The notes under the pieces are model-generated. The model saw nothing but the letters and a program-made list of their open reading frames with translations. It ran no database searches and was not told where the DNA came from. The position numbers were made by a program, and so were the translations under genes. From the NCBI GenBank assembly GCA_902727905.1, contig CACVAR010000294.1, positions 1-5,035 of the forward strand: DNA of 5,035 bases, in the 5' to 3' direction. Every line of letters begins with the position of its first letter. Position 1 is the first letter of the stretch. Below are positions 1 to 5,035 of the stretch, one piece after another. Source of the stretch: an uncultured Sulfurovum sp. GTDB lineage: Bacteria; Campylobacterota; Campylobacteria; Campylobacterales; Sulfurovaceae.

Positions 1-2
1 TG

Positions 3-845
3 ATAGGGCTTTTTTGTAAAGGGCATATTTTAGTCGAAGGTGTGCCAGGCTTAGCGAAGACCACAACAGTTAAAGCTTTGTCTTCTGCTTTAGAACTTGA
101 CTTTCATAGAGTACAGTTTACACCTGACTTATTGCCCTCAGACATTGTAGGGGCTGAGATATATGACCCTCAGAATAACAGTTTCAAAATTAAGAAAGGT
201 CCTATCTTTACCCAACTACTTTTAGCTGATGAGATTAACCGAAGTCCTTCTAAGGTACAGTCAGCGTTACTTGAAGCGATGCAGGAACGACAAGTGACCA
301 TAGGGTCGGAGAGTTTTGAACTTCCTACGCCTTTTATGGTTATGGCAACGCAAAATCCATTGGAACAAGAAGGGGTTTACCGTTTGCCTGAAGCACAGCT
401 TGACCGATTTATGATGAAGTTGGAAGTACAGCATAACTCTGAAGAGGAAGAGTTGGAGATAATGCGACGCATTGCCACTAAAAGTTCGCAAGCTGTTTCA
501 GCCATGTTAAGCGTGGAAGCGTTAGAGCTTATTTCAGAAGAGATTAATGCTTTACACATAGATACTCAAGTGGAAAAATACATCGTTTCATTGGTTCGTG
601 CTACGCGTAAAGAGAACAGTCAAGTACGTTATGGGGTGAGTCCTAGAGCGTCGATTGATCTTTATAAAGCTTCTAAGGCTCATGCTTATATGGCTGGTAA
701 GTCTTTTGTAACACCTGTGGATGTATTGGCAATGGCTTATCCTGTGTTACGTCATCGTATTGGACTTTCGTATGAGGCACGGGCTAAGGGGATTTTGGTG
801 GATGAGGTTTTAAAAAGTATTATTGAGTCTATAGAGATTCCCTAA
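3..845 (+). CDS. MoxR-family AAA+ ATPase, 5' end cut by window edge
   Basis: This is a MoxR-type AAA+ ATPase, a cytoplasmic ATP-driven chaperone that typically assists maturation of partner proteins carrying vWA-like domains. The frame is open to the left edge, and 280 residues are visible. Counting from the first complete codon, I see Walker A GVPGLAKT (13-20), Walker B LLLADEINR (72-80), sensor 1 ATQNP (115-119), the LDRF segment (133-136) and the sensor 2 motif SPRA (213-216), followed by the helical lid domain. Family members are usually about 310-330 residues, so roughly 30-50 N-terminal residues lie outside the window. The GTG at position 42 is not the start, because it would cut the Walker A motif. 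The stop codon overlaps the ATG of the downstream DUF58 gene by one base (TAATG), which implies translational coupling. The core motifs look intact and functional. The physiological substrate cannot be told from sequence. Confidence 0.95.
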   Translation: MGLFCKGHILVEGVPGLAKTTTVKALSSALELDFHRVQFTPDLLPSDIVGAEIYDPQNNSFKIKKGPIFTQLLLADEINRSPSKVQSALLEAMQERQVTIGSESFELPTPFMVMATQNPLEQEGVYRLPEAQLDRFMMKLEVQHNSEEEELEIMRRIATKSSQAVSAMLSVEALELISEEINALHIDTQVEKYIVSLVRATRKENSQVRYGVSPRASIDLYKASKAHAYMAGKSFVTPVDVLAMAYPVLRHRIGLSYEARAKGILVDEVLKSIIESIEIP

Positions 846-1663
846 TGGATAAGTTTGAGACCATTGTTTTAAGAGCCAAAGAGGATGTCTATACACATCT
901 TCAAGGGGGAAACCTTGCGAAACTTTTAGGACAGGGTTATGACTTTTCAGAGTTAAGGTCTTATGAAAGCTCTGATGATATTCGCTACATCTCTTGGATA
1001 AACTCGGCAAAATCAAATGAACTCTATGTTAAAAAAATGCATGAAGAGCGTGAACTTTTGGTGCATGTTTCTCTGTTGGTAGATGGTCGAATTGTTATTG
1101 GTGAAAAGCAAGCATTGATGACTTATATTTTAACTTTTATAGCCCATTCAGCGTTTAGTACAAACAATCTTTTTGAAGCTTCTTTTAGTATTGGTGAAGC
1201 ATTAAAACAGTTTGAATCTTTTAAAAATCTTGAAGCCATTGACCCCATGATAAAAGAGTTTCAAAATATAGAACCTTTGGGTTTAGTGCTTGATTATAAA
1301 AAGTTGCCAAATAAGCTTTTAGCATTGCAAGAACAAAAGAGTTTGTTCTTTGTTGTAGGTGACTTTTTAGATGAAGTAGACTTGTCCGTCTTGGCACAAA
1401 AACATGAACTTTGTGTCATTATGGTTCGAGACAGATGGGAAGAGAACCCTAAAATAGATTCTGATGTAGAGTTGGTTAACCCTTTGTCTAACGCTAGCAT
1501 ATTTCAAGGCTTATCTAAAAAGGCGATTACTTATTACCGAGAGCAACTAAAAGAACATGATGAAAAACTTTATGGTCATTTCCATCAGCATAATATTAAA
1601 TACGTTAAAGTGTATGATATTTCAGAAGTATTTGAAAAGTTAGAGCAGTTATTTTACTCTTAA
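845..1663 (+). CDS. DUF58 domain protein, partner of the MoxR ATPase
   Basis: This is a 272-residue DUF58 family protein of unknown biochemical function, usually encoded next to MoxR. The family signature is clear at residues 29-70: a GQGYDFSELRSY stretch, then DDIRYISW, then YVKKMHEERE, matching the usual pattern G-x-G-x-(D/E)F..LR.Y..(G/S)DD.R.I.W....YVK...EERE. Next comes a vWA-like fold with beta strands at about 71-80 and 166-174 (FFVVGDFLD) and the VRDRWE segment at 194-199. The metal site is odd: where DxSxS is usual, the sequence reads D80-G-R-I-V, so the Asp is kept but both Ser are lost. There is no predicted membrane segment, so it is probably cytoplasmic. The start is the ATG in the TAATG overlap, with a weak AGAG about 8 bases upstream. 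The 3' end overlaps the convergent DUF1835 gene by 15 bases. The family call is firm; the role (cell envelope or stress, as for Bat loci) is inference from context. Confidence 0.9.
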   Translation: MDKFETIVLRAKEDVYTHLQGGNLAKLLGQGYDFSELRSYESSDDIRYISWINSAKSNELYVKKMHEERELLVHVSLLVDGRIVIGEKQALMTYILTFIAHSAFSTNNLFEASFSIGEALKQFESFKNLEAIDPMIKEFQNIEPLGLVLDYKKLPNKLLALQEQKSLFFVVGDFLDEVDLSVLAQKHELCVIMVRDRWEENPKIDSDVELVNPLSNASIFQGLSKKAITYYREQLKEHDEKLYGHFHQHNIKYVKVYDISEVFEKLEQLFYS

Positions 1664-2611
1664 AAGCGTATTTAATGTTTTAGAGTAATAGTACTCTTTT
1701 ATATTTTTTTTCTTCATATCCCAGCACCATAAATTTTCATTGTGAAGGTGTACACCTCCTATGTATCGATTGAGTTTCTTAATATTTACCCAATTATCTT
1801 TACCTTCTAGTAATTTTTTTCCCAAGGCTGTAATAGTCAGTTTGTCTTCACTATTTTGTATAACCTTGTACTCTTGAAAATTGTCTAAAATTTTCCAAAA
1901 AATGATGTCTCCCATAAACTTTCTTTCTTCAAAAGTTTGGTACTTGGTAAAAATATCAAACTTATTGTTAATACCATTTGAAATAATAAGCAATGCTTGG
2001 TATTCACTTCGTGAAAGTCCACATGTTGTGTTAGGGTACTCTTCTAGCATTCGGTAGATTGCACCTTTTAAAAAAGGTAGGATGGCTGTAGGTTTATCGA
2101 GCAGTTTAAAAAATGCTTCTGGTGTTTCTTGACCAAAGGCAAGCCATGCTTCTTTGGCAAGTTTAAAATGTTCTTGAATGATGGGTGTTTCATAACGTAG
2201 AAGTTTTTTAATTTGTTGAGTAGAAGATTCACCTAAGTAGTTGTTTGTTGCAATAAGTGTTAGATCAGTTTTTTCTAGGCTTTGCTCTGAAAACCAAGAC
2301 AGAATCTGAATCAGCTGTAGTTGGTCATATAAATCATGTTCAAACCATAAAACAACTTTATCGTATTTATAGTAGTTACTTAATTTATTGTTACGTTGTA
2401 AAAAATTTAAGTGAATCTTTTGAAATGTACCAAATCCAAAGTCTGAAATGAATTTTGATCGTATTTTAGAAAGTTCTTCTAAGGAGGTATTGGTAGGGAC
2501 TGGACCTTCATGTAAAAAATCTCTCCATGGTAAGAAATCACCTTGGATATCAGCTTCTTTCATAATGTCAATACAAGCGTCACCATTAACGATATTTAAA
2601 ACTTTAATCAT
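1649..2611 (-). CDS. DUF1835 domain protein of unknown function
   Basis: This 320-residue protein has the hallmarks of the DUF1835 family, whose biochemical role I do not know. The N-terminus reads LNIVNGDAC (5-13) and then LPWRDFLHEGPVP (27-39), both diagnostic. The block VVLWFEHDLYDQLQLIQIL (86-104) is the second conserved segment. The C-terminal part contains a GLSRSEYQALL segment (198-208), an EERKFMGDIIFW segment (228-239, usual form e..F.GD..fw) and RYIGGVHL...LWCWD (282-298). There is no signal peptide or membrane segment, so it is probably cytoplasmic. The ATG at 2611 is the only sensible start: an in-frame TAA lies two codons upstream, and the conserved N-terminus begins at once. There is no clear Shine-Dalgarno sequence; a TATAAT lies five bases upstream. 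It follows the AEC permease gene by 52 bases on the same strand and overlaps DUF58 tail to tail. Its sequence looks more AT-rich than the moxR gene. Confidence 0.88.
   Translation of the reverse strand: MIKVLNIVNGDACIDIMKEADIQGDFLPWRDFLHEGPVPTNTSLEELSKIRSKFISDFGFGTFQKIHLNFLQRNNKLSNYYKYDKVVLWFEHDLYDQLQLIQILSWFSEQSLEKTDLTLIATNNYLGESSTQQIKKLLRYETPIIQEHFKLAKEAWLAFGQETPEAFFKLLDKPTAILPFLKGAIYRMLEEYPNTTCGLSRSEYQALLIISNGINNKFDIFTKYQTFEERKFMGDIIFWKILDNFQEYKVIQNSEDKLTITALGKKLLEGKDNWVNIKKLNRYIGGVHLHNENLWCWDMKKKNIKEYYYSKTLNTLLRVK
1682..1711 (+). terminator. possible intrinsic terminator of the moxR-DUF58 operon
   Basis: An inverted repeat AGAGTA (1682-1687), ATAG loop (1688-1691), TACTCT (1692-1697) is followed at once by a T-rich tail TTTATATTTTTTTT ending at 1711. 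It begins 18 bases after the DUF58 stop codon, where a rho-independent terminator would be expected. The stem is only 6 bp with two G-C pairs, so it is weak. It lies inside the 3' end of the DUF1835 coding region on the other strand, where it encodes the EYYYSK stretch, so the resemblance could be chance. Confidence 0.4.
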
Positions 2612-2616
2612 GATTT

Positions 2617-2622
2617 ATTATA
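2617..2622 (-). promoter_or_regulatory. -10 box (TATAAT) close to the DUF1835 start
   Basis: Read on the minus strand, the bases before the ATG are TGTGTATAATAAATC, containing a perfect TATAAT. Its last base is five bases from the start codon. Normal sigma-70 spacing would put transcription initiation on or within one base of the ATG, giving a leaderless mRNA, which would fit the lack of a ribosome binding site. No good -35 is visible (TAACTT at 17-base spacing). In AT-rich DNA a chance match is possible. Confidence 0.4.
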
Positions 2623-2663
2623 CACATAAAAGGCTTTCTAAGTTATTGTTTACCGTATAGAAA

Positions 2664-3581
2664 TTAGACTAAATAGAGTCTGTTTAAAAGTTCTGACAAG
2701 AAAAACAAAACAGGGATAAATAAAAGTGTACTAAGCATAATGAGTGCTGTGACCTCTTTAGGACGACAATTATAAAGTGAAGCTAGATTTATGTTTGCAA
2801 CAGCTAATGGAACCATCATTTCCATTAAAATAATCCCTTGGACAAAGAGTGATAAGTCGGTATAGCTTAATATTACCATGCTTATCAGAGGGATTATAAT
2901 GAACTTTTGAGACATGACTCCTATGAAGAGAGACTTTTTAAGTGCTGTGACTTTTATGCCATAAAGAAAGGTTCCCAATAAAAAAAGTTGTAAAACAATA
3001 CCTGCATAAGCACCCATTTTAAGAAACTCTTCAATTTGAGGTGCAAGTTCTATGTTTGAAACATTAATGAGTATGGCAAGTGCTGAAGCTGGAATAATTG
3101 GAATCTTTACAATGTTGAAGAGAGATTTTTTAATGGAAAAAGAACCTCTTGAATAGAGATAGACACCGAGTATATAAACGACAAAGACATTGGCAATATT
3201 GATGAGCGTAGTATAAATAACAGACTCCATCCCAAAGAGTGCAATACCTAAAGGTATTCCAATGTTTCCAGTATTGCCTACAAAACCTGCGATGCTAAAA
3301 ATAGCGCGTTCCTTTGGGTCAACAAATAGTTTTTTAGCAATGAATAAAGTCGGAAGAAGAATGATGAAAATTATGGCAATGTAATAGAGTGGTACAAAAA
3401 GATGTTCAGTTGAAAGTTTGGCTGTAGAAAAACCCCAAACAGTGACAAAGCTTTGTAAAAAATAAACTGAAAAAAGTGTTAATGTTTTGGAGTCCATTTC
3501 TTCTTTAAAAATACGTTTTGCTAGATAACCTAAAAATATGAATAGATAAACGAAGATAATAGATAGTAGGGTTTCAAACAT
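2664..3581 (-). CDS. AEC-family permease (auxin efflux carrier-like transporter)
   Basis: This is a 305-residue polytopic inner-membrane protein of the AEC (auxin efflux carrier) family. Bacterial members are secondary transporters, and some carry malate, malonate or other small organic anions. Hydrophobic segments run through the whole protein, consistent with about 10 helices. Diagnostic family motifs are GNTGNIGIPLG (102-112) in the mid-protein helix break and PLAVANINLASLYNCRP (258-274) near the C-terminus. The length is typical for the family (about 300-320). The ATG start gives the expected short periplasmic N-terminus leading directly into helix 1. Only a weak TTAGG sits about 10 bases upstream. 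The gene is divergent from the dedA-like gene and is followed by the DUF1835 gene on the same strand. The substrate cannot be predicted from the sequence or from the neighbours. Confidence 0.9.
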   Translation of the reverse strand: MFETLLSIIFVYLFIFLGYLAKRIFKEEMDSKTLTLFSVYFLQSFVTVWGFSTAKLSTEHLFVPLYYIAIIFIILLPTLFIAKKLFVDPKERAIFSIAGFVGNTGNIGIPLGIALFGMESVIYTTLINIANVFVVYILGVYLYSRGSFSIKKSLFNIVKIPIIPASALAILINVSNIELAPQIEEFLKMGAYAGIVLQLFLLGTFLYGIKVTALKKSLFIGVMSQKFIIIPLISMVILSYTDLSLFVQGIILMEMMVPLAVANINLASLYNCRPKEVTALIMLSTLLFIPVLFFLSELLNRLYLV

Positions 3582-3612
3582 AAAAAATAAGCCTAATTTT
3601 TAAAGAAATGAT

Positions 3613-3618
3613 ACTATA
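3613..3618 (-). promoter_or_regulatory. candidate -10 box (TATAGT) for the AEC permease gene
   Basis: The minus strand reads GATTATAGTATCAT here. TATAGT would place the start of transcription near 3606 and give a leader of about 25 bases. No -35 is recognisable. It overlaps the plus-strand TATAAT by four bases, so the two promoters would compete for the same DNA. This is a tentative call from one motif. Confidence 0.3.
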
Positions 3619-3620
3619 AT
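3615..3620 (+). promoter_or_regulatory. -10 box (TATAAT) for the dedA-like / histidine phosphatase operon
   Basis: A perfect TATAAT lies 25 bases before the TTG start, predicting initiation near 3627 and a leader of about 19 bases that contains the AAAGG ribosome binding site. There is no canonical -35; the upstream DNA is A/T-rich (TAATTTTTAAAG), as is common for sigma-70 promoters in Campylobacterota. Confidence 0.5.
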
Positions 3621-3633
3621 CTTTCAAAAAATT

Positions 3634-3638
3634 AAAGG
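3634..3638 (+). promoter_or_regulatory. ribosome binding site that fixes the TTG start of the dedA-like gene
   Basis: AAAGG ends seven bases before the TTG at 3646. No ATG or GTG occurs in frame between the upstream stop codon (3601-3603) and this point. The Shine-Dalgarno match therefore decides for TTG as the start codon. Confidence 0.6.
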
Positions 3639-3645
3639 TTCTTTT

Positions 3646-4206
3646 TTGGAAGATACATTAACAAATTTAAGTACATGGGGCTATTTGGCATTAGCATTTT
3701 TTTCTTTTGGAGGGTCATTGGTTGTTGTTGCAGCAGCTGGTGTTTTGTCATTTATGGGAGAAATGTCATTAGGCGTATCTCTAGCTATAGCCATTGTGTT
3801 TAATTATATGGGTGATATGTTTCTGTTTTATTTAGGTAAGTACCATAAGGCAGATATAAAACCTTATTTTGAAAAGCATAAACGTAAGATTGCGCTCTCT
3901 ACTTTGATATTACGTAAATATGGTGTTTTAGCAATATTTATACAAAAATTTTTATATGGTATTAAAACTTTAATTCCTCTTTCTATGGCAATTTCTCGTT
4001 ATGACTTTAGAAAGTTCGGTCTTTATAATGTATTTGCTTCTATCTTTTTTGTGAGTGTTATTATGCTTAGTTCTTTTTATGCTGGTGAAAGTATTAAAGC
4101 GTTGTTTGAATCATTTAAAGAGTATCCTTGGGTTCCATTTGCAGTTTTATTTTCTGTAATTGCTATTATTTGGTATGGTATGGGACATTTGACAAAAAGA
4201 AAATAA
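3646..4206 (+). CDS. DedA/VTT-family membrane protein
   Basis: This is a 186-residue integral membrane protein of the DedA (VTT domain, formerly SNARE-associated) family. Family members are linked to phospholipid flipping or recycling, membrane potential and envelope stress. Hydrophobic segments lie at about 12-35, 40-64, 90-115, 125-146 and 161-180. Family marks are the AAGVLSFMG block (30-38), GDMFLFYLGKY (56-66, usual form GD...Y.LGR) and FIQKFLYGIKTLIPLSMAISRYDFRKF (98-124), which corresponds to F..RF.P..R...P..AG...M....F. Several consensus positions differ: the usual Glu before the AG block is Leu (S-L-V-V, 24-27), and two usual Arg positions are Lys (K101, K107). The start is TTG, supported by AAAGG seven bases upstream. 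It is shorter than typical DedA (about 200-220), and the C-terminus ends in a basic HLTKRK tail. It is probably co-transcribed with the next gene, one base downstream. Confidence 0.85.
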   Translation: MEDTLTNLSTWGYLALAFFSFGGSLVVVAAAGVLSFMGEMSLGVSLAIAIVFNYMGDMFLFYLGKYHKADIKPYFEKHKRKIALSTLILRKYGVLAIFIQKFLYGIKTLIPLSMAISRYDFRKFGLYNVFASIFFVSVIMLSSFYAGESIKALFESFKEYPWVPFAVLFSVIAIIWYGMGHLTKRK

Positions 4207-4207
4207 G

Positions 4208-4798
4208 GTGAAATTGCCTACTATTTATTTGCTTAGACATGGTCAAACTGTTTGGAATGTTGAAGAGCGTTATCAGGGTCAGTTAAATTCTCCTTTGACA
4301 AATAAAGGAGAGCTTCAAGCAAAAAATAATGCTAAGAAACTTTCTAAATACATAGACATTAATGAGGTTAAATTTTTTTCTTCTCCACTTGGACGGGCTA
4401 AGCAGACAGCTGAGATTATTGCTCAAGCTAATGGCATGAACATCTCAGACATTATTTTTCATACGTACATTCAAGAGTTCAATTATGGTATTTTTGAAGG
4501 TCAAACAAAAAGGTATTGTCAAACAGAATATGCTGTGCAATTTGCATCACGTGAAGCTGATAAGTTTAACTATGTTGTGGAGGGTGGTGAGTCATACCTT
4601 CACGTTTATGAACGTTTAAAGCTGTGGTTGGAGACGGTTAAAGAGGAAAAAGTAATCGTAGTGGTAGCACATGAAATGGTAAATAGAGCTTTACGTGGGA
4701 TTTATTGTAACATGAAAACTGAGGAGATGTTAACTTTATGCCAAGCGAATGATGTGTTGATAAAGTTAGAAAACAGTTTAGAAGAAATACTAGACTAA
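4208..4798 (+). CDS. histidine phosphatase family protein (phosphoglycerate mutase-like)
   Basis: This 196-residue cytoplasmic enzyme belongs to the histidine phosphatase (branch 1) superfamily, which transfers phosphate through a phospho-histidine. Visible active-site elements are LLRHGQT (8-14, nucleophile H11 and R10), SSPLGRAKQTAEII (58-71, R63), the acid E90 in QEFNYGIFEG (89-98, usual form E...G.WEG), EGGESY (125-130) and the second His, H155, in VVVAHEMVNRAL (151-162). All catalytic residues are present. The length of about 200 fits broad phosphatases of the PhoE/CobC/GpmB type rather than the longer glycolytic mutase. The substrate is undetermined; phosphoserine, alpha-ribazole phosphate or other phosphomonoesters are possible. 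The start is taken as GTG, one base after the dedA-like stop. A TTG two codons later (4214) has AAGG five bases upstream and is a real alternative, which would begin the protein at Pro4 of this model. No terminator is visible downstream. Confidence 0.9.
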   Translation: MKLPTIYLLRHGQTVWNVEERYQGQLNSPLTNKGELQAKNNAKKLSKYIDINEVKFFSSPLGRAKQTAEIIAQANGMNISDIIFHTYIQEFNYGIFEGQTKRYCQTEYAVQFASREADKFNYVVEGGESYLHVYERLKLWLETVKEEKVIVVVAHEMVNRALRGIYCNMKTEEMLTLCQANDVLIKLENSLEEILD

Positions 4799-4865
4799 AA
4801 ACGTTACAAACACTTATATTTAGGGGTTTAATGACATTTAAAATTTCTTTTTAAATTTATTTCGG

Positions 4866-4871
4866 TATAAT
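4866..4871 (+). promoter_or_regulatory. -10 box (TATAAT) of the rpoD promoter
   Basis: A perfect TATAAT sits in the 127-base gap before rpoD. It predicts initiation near 4878 and a leader of about 48 bases. The -35 region is not canonical (TTTCTT at 16-base spacing) and lies in A/T-rich DNA (TTTAAAATTTCTTTTTAAATTT), the pattern usual for vegetative promoters in Campylobacterota. The rest of the gap (4799-4865) shows no convincing terminator or other signal. Confidence 0.55.
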
Positions 4872-4911
4872 CCACCAAAAATAGTATTTAAAATATACCA
4901 TTTATCCTCAT

Positions 4912-4917
4912 AAGGAG
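4912..4917 (+). promoter_or_regulatory. strong ribosome binding site for the TTG start of rpoD
   Basis: AAGGAG (within TAAGGAG) ends eight bases before the TTG at 4926. It is the best Shine-Dalgarno match in the window and supports TTG as initiation codon, since no ATG or GTG is nearby in frame. Confidence 0.75.
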
Positions 4918-4925
4918 TCTTCCTC

Positions 4926-5035
4926 TTGGCTGCAAAAGACATCAACAAAAAATTAGACGAAATATTTAAAGAGTGTAAAAAATCTGACTTAATTACCTTT
5001 GAAGATTTAGCAAAAGAATTTGACAAACAACCTAC
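4926..5035 (+). CDS. rpoD: primary sigma factor RpoD (sigma-70), N-terminus only
   Basis: Only the first 36 codons are inside the window; the frame is still open at the right edge. The translation begins MAAKDINKKLDEIFKECK and continues with a SDLITFEDLAKEFDKQP segment (20-36). A short lysine-rich helix followed by (L/I)T(F/Y)E.L...F.KQP is what I expect for region 1.1 of campylobacterial primary sigma factors. It parallels the YLTYAEVNDHLP segment of E. coli sigma-70 region 1.1. The product would be the housekeeping sigma subunit directing RNA polymerase to promoters. The start is TTG with AAGGAG eight bases upstream. The gene has its own TATAAT promoter but may also receive read-through from the dedA-like/phosphatase operon. 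The call rests on a short N-terminal match from memory, so another protein is possible. Regions 2-4 just to the right would settle it. Confidence 0.72.
   Translation, partial: MAAKDINKKLDEIFKECKKSDLITFEDLAKEFDKQP

Noticed and set aside
42..50. GTG at 42 as the start of the MoxR gene
   Set aside because: The same frame is open to the window edge and the residues before it complete the Walker A motif; the gene is truncated by the window, not short.
1704..1711. Run of eight T (A8 on the coding strand of DUF1835) as a phase-variation tract
   Set aside because: Eight bases is short for slippage-driven switching, it lies near the C-terminus encoding MKKKN, and it also fits as the tail of the proposed terminator.
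2257..2660. Two plus-strand open frames (2257-2451 and 2448-2660) antisense to the DUF1835 gene
   Set aside because: Their translations resemble no family, and the minus-strand frame carries clear DUF1835 motifs over the same bases; they are shadows.
2635..2663. Inverted repeat TTTCTA / TAGAAA between the AEC and DUF1835 genes as a terminator or operator
   Set aside because: It is only 6 bp, mostly A-T, with a 17-base loop and no T tail; expected by chance in this composition.
4841..4858. AAATTT CTTTTT AAATTT hairpin downstream of the phosphatase gene as a terminator
   Set aside because: The stem is all A-T and each arm is self-complementary; it more likely reflects the A/T-rich upstream region of the rpoD promoter.
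4838..5026. Minus-strand open frame of 62 codons over the rpoD promoter and start
   Set aside because: It is low complexity and antisense to a well-supported promoter, ribosome binding site and rpoD-like N-terminus.

Overview
The window is low-GC, gene-dense bacterial DNA. The best guess is a member of the Campylobacterota (Sulfurimonas-, Sulfurovum- or Arcobacter-like). This rests on the short AT-rich intergenic gaps, on -10 boxes (TATAAT) without a recognisable -35, on a campylobacterial-looking DedA variant, and on the N-terminus of a primary sigma factor at the right edge. The genus cannot be fixed from this stretch alone.

Left block (1-1663, + strand): the 3' part of a MoxR-family AAA+ ATPase gene runs in from the left edge. 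It is joined by a TAATG stop/start overlap to a DUF58 gene. The pair is the usual core of MoxR/DUF58 (Bat-type) loci, where the ATPase is thought to act as a chaperone on vWA-type partners. No BatA/BatB vWA membrane protein follows on the right.

Middle block (1649-3581, - strand): an AEC-family permease gene is followed, after a 52-base gap, by a DUF1835 gene of unknown function. The DUF1835 gene converges on the DUF58 gene and overlaps it tail to tail by 15 bases. A small hairpin with a T-rich tail, which could end the + strand operon, lies inside the DUF1835 coding sequence.

Right block (3646-5035, + strand): a DedA/VTT membrane protein gene starts at TTG, divergent from the AEC gene across a 64-base region with overlapping -10-like boxes. 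One base after its stop comes a histidine phosphatase (phosphoglycerate mutase-like) gene. After a 127-base gap carrying a TATAAT box and a good Shine-Dalgarno sequence comes the first 36 codons of rpoD, starting at TTG.

No RNA genes, mobile elements, CRISPR arrays or long repeats were seen, and no gene-free stretch exceeds 300 bases. All genes fall into known families and I see no convincing new multi-gene system. The more unusual points are the degenerate metal site of the DUF58 protein, the embedded terminator at the convergent overlap, the probably leaderless DUF1835 gene, and the missing consensus residues in the DedA protein.
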